In this document: piece by piece, positions 23,948 to 32,050 of the stretch
How the letters are laid out: every line of letters begins with the position of its first letter
Numbering within the stretch: the first letter of the stretch is position 1
DNA from: Mogibacterium timidum ATCC 33093
Lineage (GTDB): Bacteria > Bacillota > Clostridia > Peptostreptococcales > Anaerovoracaceae
Length of the DNA stretch: 47,823 bases
Direction: 5' to 3'
NCBI RefSeq assembly: GCF_000525775.1
Contig: NZ_JALU01000026.1
Location: 1 to 47,823, forward strand
Notes under the pieces: model-generated
The model's database searches: none
What the model was told of the DNA's origin: nothing
What the model saw: only the letters and a program-made list of their open reading frames with translations
Made by a program: the position numbers and the translations under genes

Positions 23948-24592
23948 ATGGAGATACTCAGAATTAAGAATGTGACGTATAGCTACATAGGATCAAGAGA
24001 GAAAATTCTCTCATCAGTAAGCCGGAGCTTTGAGCTCGGGAAATTCTACGCAATCACCGGAAAGTCGGGAGCCGGAAAATCAACGATGTTGTCACTTCTT
24101 GCCGGATTGGACAGACCGAACAGCGGCGAGGTCATGTTCAGGGGTGAAAATATCGAGAGAAAGGGATATAGCAATCATAGAAAAAACAATATTTCACTGG
24201 TATTTCAGAACTATAATCTCATTGACTATCTCTCACCTCTGGAAAATATAAGGCTGGTAAACAGCAACGCTTCCGATGAGATGCTGCTTAAGCTCGGTCT
24301 CGACAAGAGCCAGATAAAGAGAAACGTAATGAAGCTTTCCGGCGGACAGCAGCAAAGAGTCGCCATAGCCAGAGCCTTGGCATCCGAGGCACCTGTAATA
24401 TTGGCAGATGAGCCTACGGGAAATCTGGATCCCAATACAGCAGGAGAAATAATTGAGATGCTTAAGAAGCTGGCAAAAGAGCGCAACAAGTGCGTCATAG
24501 TAGTTACGCATAGTAAAGAAGTGGCCGCTGCAGCAGATACGATATTGGAATTGAGCAGCAAGAAATTAAAAGAAGTGCGCAAGGATAACTAG
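23948..24592 (+). CDS. ABC transporter ATPase, LolD/MacB type (Vex2-like)
   Basis: A 214-residue ATPase of the FtsE/LolD group. Walker A is GKSGAGKST (about residues 38-46), the Q-loop is SLVFQNYNLID, the signature is LSGGQQQRVAIARAL, Walker B is VILADEPTGNLD and the switch histidine is in VVTHSKE. GGGGAGG precedes the ATG, 12 bp after the first permease. It powers the two flanking permeases. All catalytic motifs are intact. Confidence 0.95.
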   Translation: MEILRIKNVTYSYIGSREKILSSVSRSFELGKFYAITGKSGAGKSTMLSLLAGLDRPNSGEVMFRGENIERKGYSNHRKNNISLVFQNYNLIDYLSPLENIRLVNSNASDEMLLKLGLDKSQIKRNVMKLSGGQQQRVAIARALASEAPVILADEPTGNLDPNTAGEIIEMLKKLAKERNKCVIVVTHSKEVAAAADTILELSSKKLKEVRKDN

Positions 24593-24603
24593 GAGGATAA
24601 GCA

Positions 24604-25980
24604 ATGATAAGAAATGCTTTTGCATATGTCACAAGGAAGAGACTTAAATCGTTAATCATATTATTGGTGATCCTATCCATGTCTACCCTCAGTTTAATTG
24701 GATTATCGATCAAAGATGCTACGAACAGAGCTGCCAATAAGACCTTTGGAAGTATCACCAACAGCTTTACCATGGAAATAAACAGGCAGGTGAACCCCGG
24801 CACTCCGAGGGGCAGCGGCAATATACGCGGAGAGGATATCAAAAAAATAGTTGATTCCGGTCATATAGATAATTATATCAAGCGAATTGGAGCCGTGGCA
24901 GATCTGGTTGACCATGATATTATCAGAACTCAGGAGATTACGAACAGTGAGGATCCTGATCGAGCTGAAAAATTCAAGAGAACTACAATGATGACGGGCG
25001 TAAATGATTCTTCAAAGGAGACAAAATTCGTTTCGGGGGCATTCAAGCTAGTCGAAGGAAAGCATTTAGCCAAGGATGACAAAAATAAAATATTAATGCA
25101 TAAAGCTCTGGCCGAAAAGAACAATTTGAAGGTCGGGGATAAGATTAAGATTAAATCCAATGTATACGATGCAGATAATGAAAAGCAGGCTAATGAGACC
25201 ATAGAGGTTGAAATAAAAGGACTTTTTGACGGTCACAACAACGGAGGGGTTAGCGCGGCGACAGAGCTGTATGAAAACACCTTGATTGGCGACGTCCACA
25301 CAGCTGCCAAGCTTTATGGAAATACTGAGCAGACAGCCGTGTACCAGGATGCAACCTTCTTCGTAAAGGGAAATAAGAATCTGGATAAGGTTATGAAGGA
25401 TCTGGGTAAACTCAATATAAATTGGAATCAGTACAATCTGGTAAAGAGCTCATCGAATTACCCTGCATTGCAGCAGTCGATTTCGGGAATATATTCCATT
25501 GCCAATAAGCTGTTCGGAGGTTCTCTGATATTTGCCGGACTGGTGGTTTCGCTGTTGCTGTTCCTATGGATGAATGCTAGAAAGAAAGAGATTGCAGTAC
25601 TGCTGTCTCTGGGAATATCCAAGGTGAGAATCTTCGGACAATTTGCCTTTGAGCTCCTATTCGTAGCTGTCCCCGCATTTGTAGCCTCGTATTTTGTAGC
25701 AGGAATTATGGGAAAGGCCATCGGAAACAATGTTTTACACAGGGTGACAGGCGGTATTGCAAGTCAGATTGCTAAGGAATCCGCTTCATCGGGACTTGGT
25801 GGCGGAGCCGAGGTCGACGGATTTAATAAAACTTTGACAAGCTTAGATGTTATGGTTAATCCAAAAGCTTTCGTTTATGTGGTATTATTCATGACAGTGA
25901 TACTTGGAGTTTCGCTTCTCATAGCGACTTCAAAGATCCTGAGGAAGAGACCAAAGGAGCTGTTGATAGATACAAAATAA
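24604..25980 (+). CDS. FtsX-type ABC transporter permease (Vex3-like)
   Basis: A 458-residue permease, paralogous to the one at 22652: an N-terminal helix after MIRNAFAYVTRKRLKS, a large extracellular domain with HKALAEKNNLKVGDKIKIKS, and three C-terminal helices with LLSLGISKVRIFGQFAFELL between them. AGGAGG precedes the ATG, 11 bp after the ATPase gene. Together the two permeases and the ATPase form one MacB-like exporter with heterodimeric permeases, the Vex plan. Confidence 0.9.
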   Translation: MIRNAFAYVTRKRLKSLIILLVILSMSTLSLIGLSIKDATNRAANKTFGSITNSFTMEINRQVNPGTPRGSGNIRGEDIKKIVDSGHIDNYIKRIGAVADLVDHDIIRTQEITNSEDPDRAEKFKRTTMMTGVNDSSKETKFVSGAFKLVEGKHLAKDDKNKILMHKALAEKNNLKVGDKIKIKSNVYDADNEKQANETIEVEIKGLFDGHNNGGVSAATELYENTLIGDVHTAAKLYGNTEQTAVYQDATFFVKGNKNLDKVMKDLGKLNINWNQYNLVKSSSNYPALQQSISGIYSIANKLFGGSLIFAGLVVSLLLFLWMNARKKEIAVLLSLGISKVRIFGQFAFELLFVAVPAFVASYFVAGIMGKAIGNNVLHRVTGGIASQIAKESASSGLGGGAEVDGFNKTLTSLDVMVNPKAFVYVVLFMTVILGVSLLIATSKILRKRPKELLIDTK

Positions 25981-25992
25981 TCAGGAGGGCTT

Positions 25993-26649
25993 ATGAAAAT
26001 TCTTGTTGTTGAAGATGATAAAATGATACGGGAAGGAGTCTGCGGATTTCTGTCTGAATTCGGATACGATACAATCGAAGCGGAGGATGGTCGTGAAGCC
26101 TTATCAAAATTTGAAGAGCAAGATGTTAATTTGGTAATTTTGGACATCCGGATTCCATTTATAAATGGTCTGGAAGTCCTGAAGGAAATCAGAAAGAAGA
26201 GTAAGCTGCCGGTTTTGATGCTAACAGCGTTTGGCGATGAGGAATATAAGATTGAGGCATTTTCGAGTCTGGCAGACGGATACATTGAGAAACCGTTTTC
26301 ATTGCCTGTACTGAAGGTTCGCATCGATTCCCTGATTGAGAGACACTATAATAAAGTTGAGAGGTTGGAATACAAGAATACAGAGGTGAACTTTACGAGC
26401 TATACTGCCAAGGTTGATAATGAAAAAGTTGATGTGAACGCAAAGGAGCTCGAGATACTCAAGTGCCTATTGGATAATGAAGGCTATGCCTTGACAAGGG
26501 AACAGATAATAGACAAAGTGTGGAAAGAAACAGAAGAGCCGCCATTTGATCGGGTAATCGATGTATATATCAAAGAGCTTCGCAGAAAGCTGGGGCTGGA
26601 CTGTATTGTCACCATAAGGAACGTGGGATATAAATTGGAGCGAAAATGA
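25993..26649 (+). CDS. OmpR-family response regulator (VncR-like)
   Basis: A 218-residue regulator. The receiver domain has the acidic pair in VVEDDK, the phospho-acceptor Asp in LVILDIRIP, the Thr/Ala in MLTAFGD and the Lys in EKPFSLP. The C-terminal winged helix has VNAKELEILKCLLDNEGYAL, RVIDVYIKELRRKL and GYKLE. AGGAGG precedes the ATG, 12 bp after the second permease. Its stop overlaps the kinase start (ATGA). It probably binds the TTTCATAAA repeats before the first permease gene. Confidence 0.95.
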   Translation: MKILVVEDDKMIREGVCGFLSEFGYDTIEAEDGREALSKFEEQDVNLVILDIRIPFINGLEVLKEIRKKSKLPVLMLTAFGDEEYKIEAFSSLADGYIEKPFSLPVLKVRIDSLIERHYNKVERLEYKNTEVNFTSYTAKVDNEKVDVNAKELEILKCLLDNEGYALTREQIIDKVWKETEEPPFDRVIDVYIKELRRKLGLDCIVTIRNVGYKLERK

Positions 26650-27971
26650 GAAATTTAAAAATATTTCCGAAAATGTTCTTAAATACATTTGCCATTCTCG
26701 GCATACTGATCGTTTTGGTACATCTCCTTATTTTCCTGGTTTTTCCGCGGACATATTTCGAGACGAGGAAGCAGGAGATTAACTCGAAGGCAAATGAAAT
26801 TTCTCAAAGTCTCCAAGGCAAGGATGCTAAGTTCGTAGAGCAGTCTTTGGAAATCTATTCCAAGAGCAGCGAGATCAAAGCCTTTATAAGAGGAAATAGT
26901 GATAATAACGAGGTTCGGCTCGGAAATCATGATAACGTTGATCTGTCAAGCAATAACAATTCTCTGATAATCGAGGAAAGGGAAATAAAATTAAATAACG
27001 GCAGGAAGGTATCCGTGCAGTTCGTATCGACGGCGGATATGCAAAGGGATGCAAAGGAGCTGAGCTTTAAATTCCTGCCGCTTTCAATAACAATTTCGCT
27101 TCTGCTTTCAGTTGTTATTTCGCTGATTTATGCAAAGACAATAACAAATAATATTCAGGAAATCAAAGATGTTACCACAAAGATGATGGAGCTGGACAGG
27201 CGAGCACGTTTAAAGGTTGAGTCAACAAACGAGGTTGGGCAGCTCAAGGCGCATATTAATGATTTGTACGCGACGCTGTTGGAGCTCATAGACGACCTTG
27301 AAGTTAAGAATAGCGAAATACTGAAGCTGGAAAGGATAAAATATGATTTTTTCAGAGGGGCTTCTCACGAATTAAAAACACCTCTTGCCAGCCTCAAGAT
27401 AATCCTGGAAAATATGAAGTTTAATATCGGCAAGTACAGGAATCGAGATGAATACATCGGAAGCTGCATTGATATAGTAGACGGTATGTCACAGAATATT
27501 TCGCAGATTTTATCAATTTCCTCTCTTGAGCATTTAAAGGATGACGAGGAGTGGCTGGAAGTGAACAGCGTGCTGCAGGATGTGATAGACAAGTATTCTC
27601 TGATGGCATCTAATAAAAAGATAGTCATTGCTAACCAAATTACAGATGAGAAAATGTATATCGGCAGAACAGCTCTTCAGATAGTTCTGTCAAATCTCAT
27701 AAGCAATGCAGTGAAGTATTCCGACTCGCCGGGCAAAGTAACGATAGGTGTTACTGAGGAGTGGATATATGTGAATAACACCTGCAAGGATGCGGAACAG
27801 CTGGATATAGACAGGCTCTTTGAAGTGAATTTTGATCTGAGCAAGGATAACAGTAACGGTCTGGGTTTGTACATAGTACGAAATATTTTACTCAGCTACG
27901 GTATAGAGCACAAGGTTGTGCGTCGCAAATCGAGTGTGACATTTATGATAAAGCTGTCCGTGCCCGAATAA
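26646..27971 (+). CDS. Sensor histidine kinase (VncS-like)
   Basis: A 441-residue membrane kinase. The first helix (about residues 12-33) and second (about 140-162) flank an extracellular sensor of about 105 residues rich in Asn/Asp/Ser. HAMP-like and coiled segments precede the H-box ASHELKTPLASLK. The N-box is NLISNAVKYS, and the G-box is GLGLYIVRNIL. A 4-bp overlap couples it to the response regulator. The long extracellular loop differs from BceS-type intramembrane sensors and fits the VncS type. The stimulus is unknown; a peptide exported or bound by the transporter is plausible. Confidence 0.92.
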   Translation: MRNLKIFPKMFLNTFAILGILIVLVHLLIFLVFPRTYFETRKQEINSKANEISQSLQGKDAKFVEQSLEIYSKSSEIKAFIRGNSDNNEVRLGNHDNVDLSSNNNSLIIEEREIKLNNGRKVSVQFVSTADMQRDAKELSFKFLPLSITISLLLSVVISLIYAKTITNNIQEIKDVTTKMMELDRRARLKVESTNEVGQLKAHINDLYATLLELIDDLEVKNSEILKLERIKYDFFRGASHELKTPLASLKIILENMKFNIGKYRNRDEYIGSCIDIVDGMSQNISQILSISSLEHLKDDEEWLEVNSVLQDVIDKYSLMASNKKIVIANQITDEKMYIGRTALQIVLSNLISNAVKYSDSPGKVTIGVTEEWIYVNNTCKDAEQLDIDRLFEVNFDLSKDNSNGLGLYIVRNILLSYGIEHKVVRRKSSVTFMIKLSVPE

Positions 27972-28091
27972 CCGAATGAGAATTGAGGTCTGCCGGGTGC
28001 ATGTGCATATGTAAATTAAATCCAACTCAAATCCGATGAATTTTGAACTTCGCTCGAGTGGGCCTGCCCCTGATTTCGTGTGATATCGACG

Positions 28092-28123
28092 GAGCCATGC
28101 GCAACGACGTGTGGCTCATTTTT
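28092..28123 (+). terminator. Terminator after the two-component operon
   Basis: GAGCCA (28092-28097) pairs with TGGCTC (28112-28117), extended by two wobble and two C-G pairs, and runs into ATTTTTG. It lies about 120 bp after the kinase stop. Confidence 0.75.
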
Positions 28124-28159
28124 GTTGTAATTTACACGAAAACCACACCTTAGGTCTTA

Positions 28160-28188
28160 TTGATAAAAATCCTGCAAAATTGTATAAT
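28160..28188 (+). promoter_or_regulatory. Promoter of cdaA
   Basis: TTGATA (28160-28165) and TATAAT (28183-28188) with a 17-bp spacer form a near-consensus sigma-A promoter 52 bp before the cdaA ATG. Confidence 0.8.
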
Positions 28189-28240
28189 AATATGAATTAT
28201 GCCATGTAAAATGGGTATTTGTGAGAGGAGGTAAGCCGAT

Positions 28241-29089
28241 ATGCTGAGCACAATTCAAAGTATTCTATCTAATTTTAGACCCGAAGATGCATTGGATATA
28301 GCTATCGTGTCTTACATCGTATATAAGATGCTCGGTTTCATCCAAGATACCAGGGCTATGCAGCTGGTTAAGGGCATCGTGATAATCGTGGTGGCATTCT
28401 TCGTGTCAGATATGTTCAATCTGTATCTACTCAACTGGCTGCTCAAGAGTCTCGTAACCATGGGACTTTTTGCGGTCGTTGTGCTGTTCCAGCCGGAGCT
28501 GCGCAGAGCCCTGGAGCAGGTTGGGCGCAAGAATATCATGAATACAAACTCTTTTCGTAACATCGATAAGAGCAAAGCGGTGGAGGCTGTTGCTGCAATC
28601 GTAGCAGCCATCGACGATTTCTCGGCAACCAGGACGGGAGCACTCATTGCAATCGAACGCGAGACAATGCTCAATGACATCATCGAGACAGGCGTGGTCG
28701 TGGATGCGGAGATATCTGTGCGCCTTCTGGGCAATCTCTTCTACGAGGGCTCACCACTGCACGACGGCGGCGTGATCATACGTGGAGCCAGAATACATGC
28801 AGCTTCATGTGTATTCCCGTTAACAGAGAAAAAGAATATCGGCAGAAACCTCGGCACCAGACACCGCGCAGGTGTGGGACTGAGTGAGGTCTGTGATGCG
28901 CTGGTCATTATAGTATCTGAGGAGACAGGCGTAGTGTCAATATGCGAGGACGGCAAGATCCGCAGATTTGTGGACATGAAGACCATCGAAAAGACTCTTC
29001 TCAACATGTACCTGCCGTCCGAAGCCGGTATGTACGGCAAGGTAGCACAGTTCGTACGCAGGAAGGGAGGGAAGCACGATGCAAAATAA
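28241..29089 (+). CDS. cdaA: Diadenylate cyclase CdaA
   Basis: A 282-residue membrane enzyme that makes cyclic di-AMP from two ATP. Three N-terminal helices (about residues 15-83) precede the DAC domain. D175-G176-G177 (PLHDGGVIIRG) occupies the place of the usual DGA motif, and R207-H208-R209 (GTRHRAGVGLSE) is the RHR motif. The Ala-to-Gly change in DGA is mild. GAGAGGAGG precedes the ATG. It overlaps cdaR by 11 bp. The cdaA-cdaR-glmM order is conserved in Firmicutes, where CdaR and GlmM bind and modulate CdaA. Confidence 0.96.
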   Translation: MLSTIQSILSNFRPEDALDIAIVSYIVYKMLGFIQDTRAMQLVKGIVIIVVAFFVSDMFNLYLLNWLLKSLVTMGLFAVVVLFQPELRRALEQVGRKNIMNTNSFRNIDKSKAVEAVAAIVAAIDDFSATRTGALIAIERETMLNDIIETGVVVDAEISVRLLGNLFYEGSPLHDGGVIIRGARIHAASCVFPLTEKKNIGRNLGTRHRAGVGLSEVCDALVIIVSEETGVVSICEDGKIRRFVDMKTIEKTLLNMYLPSEAGMYGKVAQFVRRKGGKHDAK

Positions 29090-30278
29090 AGTGTCAAGCG
29101 ATAAGGGCATCAACAAGGTTAATCTTGTGCTTTCTATAGTGATTGCTTTTGCAGCGTGGGTGTACGTTGTATATAGCATAAACCCTACCGTTTCCAAGAC
29201 TTACACAGATATACCTCTTACGGTTACCAATGCCAGGGATCTGGCCAAGAGCGACCTTGCGGTCAGTAAGATGGATATGGAGAAGATCAATGTCACGGTT
29301 CGCGGCAGGAGATCCTCGATTAATGAACTGGAGAAGTCGGATATCGAGGCGACCGTGGATGCAGCTAATGCAGGCAAGGGTGAAAATGCGCTTGCAGTTC
29401 AGGTCAAGGTACCGAACGGCATAACCATAAAATCTCAGAGTGAAAATAATGTTGCTGTAACAGTCGAGGATCTCGAGGTCAAGAAGGTTTCCACATATGC
29501 AGCTTATAAGGACGGCCAGTCCGGTGAGCCGGTGGTCAAGAAGCAGGGGAATAAGGAAGTCGAGGTGCAGGGAGCGACAAGCCTAGTCAAGAACGTGGAT
29601 GCGGTCAAGCTTGAGCTCGATGCTGATAAGGTTACAGATAAGGCGAGGGAGTTTAGCGCAAATGCAATTCCTGTAGATGGGAGCGGACGACAGATCAAGT
29701 ACCTGATGACCGGTCCCGGCAGAGTGGCGGTAACAGCCTATAAGGGTGAGGTCAAGACGGTCAAGCTCAAGGTAAGCGTTACCAACAATTTGGACGGAAC
29801 CTTGGATAGAACCTATTCTGCACCTAACACAATTTCGATTAAAGGAAGAAGCAAGGATATCAAGGATATCTCGGAGATTTCAACAGAGAATATGGATATC
29901 AGCTCCATTACCGAGACCGGTGATATAAATATTAAGTACGACCTGCCTAAGGGAGTAAGCATCGCCAATGAGTCTCGCAACGTCAAGCTCAAGATTAAGG
30001 TCAATCAGAATATACAGAAGACAGTAAATGTGCCGGCAGGATCTATTAAGATCAGCAACGTCGGCAGCGGGCTTACGGCGAGTGCTGACAGCGGTGTCAA
30101 CATAATTGTGAAGGGCAGCCAATCCAGACTTGCAAATGTCGGTGCAGGCTCCTTCGTGGTCAGTGCAGATGCCGGAGGCCTTGGAGCGGGACAACATACT
30201 GTCACGGCATATCTCACCAATAATTCCGGGGCGACGGCTGTGCTTGAGCGTACGCAGATAACTATCACTATCCAGTAG
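29079..30278 (+). CDS. cdaR: CdaR (YbbR-domain) regulator of CdaA
   Basis: A 399-residue protein with one N-terminal membrane helix (about residues 13-33) followed by four YbbR-like repeats outside the membrane, recognisable by recurring ...V.VTVRGRRSSINEL / ISIKGRSKDIKDI / IIVKGSQSRLANV units. It regulates CdaA by direct contact. The ATG is inside the last codons of cdaA with GGGAGGG as ribosome site. The length is within the family range. Confidence 0.92.
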   Translation: MQNKVSSDKGINKVNLVLSIVIAFAAWVYVVYSINPTVSKTYTDIPLTVTNARDLAKSDLAVSKMDMEKINVTVRGRRSSINELEKSDIEATVDAANAGKGENALAVQVKVPNGITIKSQSENNVAVTVEDLEVKKVSTYAAYKDGQSGEPVVKKQGNKEVEVQGATSLVKNVDAVKLELDADKVTDKAREFSANAIPVDGSGRQIKYLMTGPGRVAVTAYKGEVKTVKLKVSVTNNLDGTLDRTYSAPNTISIKGRSKDIKDISEISTENMDISSITETGDINIKYDLPKGVSIANESRNVKLKIKVNQNIQKTVNVPAGSIKISNVGSGLTASADSGVNIIVKGSQSRLANVGAGSFVVSADAGGLGAGQHTVTAYLTNNSGATAVLERTQITITIQ

Positions 30279-30310
30279 GTGCTATTTCGGAAAGCTGCAG
30301 ACTTCTGTGG

Positions 30311-30540
30311 GGGAGATATCAAGTAGCGTTATGTCGAAAGAAATATGATGTATGCAATTCTAAGTTTTGGATGCAGGGAGATATCAAGTAGCGCATGTCG
30401 AAAGGCTACTTACTGACGGCAGGATGTAATAGCGACAGGGGGAGATATCAGGTAGTGCCATGTCGAAAGCAGCCCGTTACATGTATATTCCGGAAAGCTG
30501 CGGATTTCTATGACGCAGATATACGCCTAGCGCCAATGTG
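30311..30540 (+). repeat. Three to four about 30-bp repeats with 64-65 bp period between cdaR and glmM
   Basis: Copies lie at 30311-30340, 30376-30404 and 30440-30469, with the shared core GGGAGATATC, then ARGTAGYG, then ATGTCGAAAG. The two spacers are exactly 35 nt each and unlike each other. A decayed fourth copy lies at 30515-30540. The sequence just before copies 1 and 4 is also shared (GGAAAGCTGC, at 30289 and 30492). Each full copy can form GATAT/ATGTC with a TAGYG loop, and the inner pairs change together between copies (A-U, G-U to G-C, G-C). The remaining 323-bp gap shows no gene. Confidence 0.7.
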
Positions 30541-30601
30541 CATGCAGTCGGTAAATGACAAGCTTTTTATATATTGCAGATAGATTATTAAGGAGAAGTT
30601 A

Positions 30602-31954
30602 ATGGGTAGATTATTCGGAACAGACGGAGTGAGAGGCGTTGCCAACACAGAGCTGACAGCTTCGTTGGCGTTCGATATCGGTAGAGCTGCAGCGTTTGTG
30701 CTGGGTGAAAACAACAGGAGACCGGTGATGGTAGTCGGACGTGATACGAGAATTTCCGGTGACATGCTGGAGAATGCGCTTACGGCCGGAGTGCTGGCGG
30801 TTGGCGGAGACGTAATTAAGCTCGGAGTTATTCCGACACCGGCGGTTGCGTATCTCGTGAGGAAATACAATGCAGATGCGGGAGTCGTAATCTCGGCATC
30901 CCATAATCCGTTTGAATACAACGGCATCAAGTTGTTTAACGGCAAGGGCTACAAGCTTGACGACAGCGTTGAACAGGAGATAGAGTCAATCCTGCTGGGC
31001 GAGAAGGAGATCGGCACAGACGAGTTTGTCGGTGATAAGCTCGGCAGATGTCGCGAGGATGATACAAACGCTATCAAGCAGTACACAGACTTTTTGCTCA
31101 CAACCATCGATAAGAAGCTGGACGGAGTCAAGGTCGTGCTGGATACTGCAAACGGAGCTTCATTTGAGACTGCTCATATCGTGTATGAGGCGCTCGGCGC
31201 AGACGTGACTGTGATCAGCGATGAACCGGACGGAATCAACATCAATAACGGATGTGGGTCTACACATCCGGAGAATCTACAGCGCAAGGTCGTAGAGATC
31301 GGTGCAGATGTGGGATTTGCCTACGACGGTGATGCTGACAGACTGATTGTTGTGGATGAGAAAGGCCGCATTATCGATGGTGACAGAGTTCTGTGTATCT
31401 GCGGCAAGTACCTCAAGGATATTGGCAAGCTTGCAGAGGGCAAGATTACAGCGACGGTGATGAGTAACATCGGACTGCACAAATATCTTGAGCAGCACGG
31501 AATTGATGTAGACGTAACCAAGGTCGGAGACAGGTATGTGCTGGAGTCGATGCTTCAGACCGGCTCGGTGCTGGGAGGTGAGCAGTCAGGACACATGATA
31601 TTCCTGGACTACACGACTACAGGTGATGGAGTCCTCTCTTCACTGCAGTTCATGAAGGCATATCTTGCTTCAGGGAGCAAGCTGAGCGAGCTGCGGGATG
31701 AGATTCATATCTATCCACAGGCTCTCGTAAACGCCGGGGTGGATAACGCTTATAAGCAGGCTGCGCTCGAGGACGAGGAGGTGAAGGAGTTTATAGGCAA
31801 GGTTGAGGCCAAGCTGGAGGGCACCGGCAGAGTGCTCATCAGGCCTTCGGGTACCGAGCCTCTGATTAGGGTAATGCTGGAAGGCGAAGACAGTGAAGAG
31901 ATCCGGGGATACGCTGAGCAGATAGCTGAGCTCATCCATAAGAAGTTCGGATAG
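30602..31954 (+). CDS. glmM: Phosphoglucosamine mutase
   Basis: A 450-residue enzyme that converts glucosamine-6-P to glucosamine-1-P for UDP-GlcNAc synthesis. It begins MGRLFGTDGVRG. The phosphoserine is S100 in VISASHNPFEYNG. The Mg site is DGDADR in FAYDGDADRLIVVDEKG. GGEQSGHM is the sugar loop, and RPSGTEPLIRVM the phosphate-binding loop. AAGGAG precedes the ATG. It follows cdaR, as usual, but across an unusually long repeat-bearing gap. GlmM is also known to inhibit CdaA by binding it. Confidence 0.97.
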   Translation: MGRLFGTDGVRGVANTELTASLAFDIGRAAAFVLGENNRRPVMVVGRDTRISGDMLENALTAGVLAVGGDVIKLGVIPTPAVAYLVRKYNADAGVVISASHNPFEYNGIKLFNGKGYKLDDSVEQEIESILLGEKEIGTDEFVGDKLGRCREDDTNAIKQYTDFLLTTIDKKLDGVKVVLDTANGASFETAHIVYEALGADVTVISDEPDGININNGCGSTHPENLQRKVVEIGADVGFAYDGDADRLIVVDEKGRIIDGDRVLCICGKYLKDIGKLAEGKITATVMSNIGLHKYLEQHGIDVDVTKVGDRYVLESMLQTGSVLGGEQSGHMIFLDYTTTGDGVLSSLQFMKAYLASGSKLSELRDEIHIYPQALVNAGVDNAYKQAALEDEEVKEFIGKVEAKLEGTGRVLIRPSGTEPLIRVMLEGEDSEEIRGYAEQIAELIHKKFG

Positions 31955-31990
31955 GCTTATACATCTCTCATACAAATACAGAGTGATCGT

Positions 31991-32022
31991 TAGCGGTTCT
32001 CCGGCTCGCCGAAGGACTGCTA
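31991..32022 (+). promoter_or_regulatory. Strong hairpin in the glmM-glmS gap
   Basis: TAGCGGTTCTCCGGC, loop TC, then GCCGAAGGACTGCTA form a 15-bp stem with two G-U pairs and one mismatch. Only a weak T stretch follows, so it may be a partial terminator, attenuator or processing site that sets glmS dose. The glmS ribozyme core is not present. Confidence 0.5.
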
Positions 32023-32050
32023 TTTATAAGAATATATTGGAGGAAATATT

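Noticed and set aside
30311-30469. CRISPR-like spacing (30-nt repeats, 35-nt spacers) between cdaR and glmM
   Set aside because: Only three copies, which differ in several positions and by a 1-nt deletion, and no cas genes nearby. A repeated RNA hairpin fits better.
31955-32050. glmS ribozyme
   Set aside because: The gap is only 96 bp and lacks the ribozyme core sequences.
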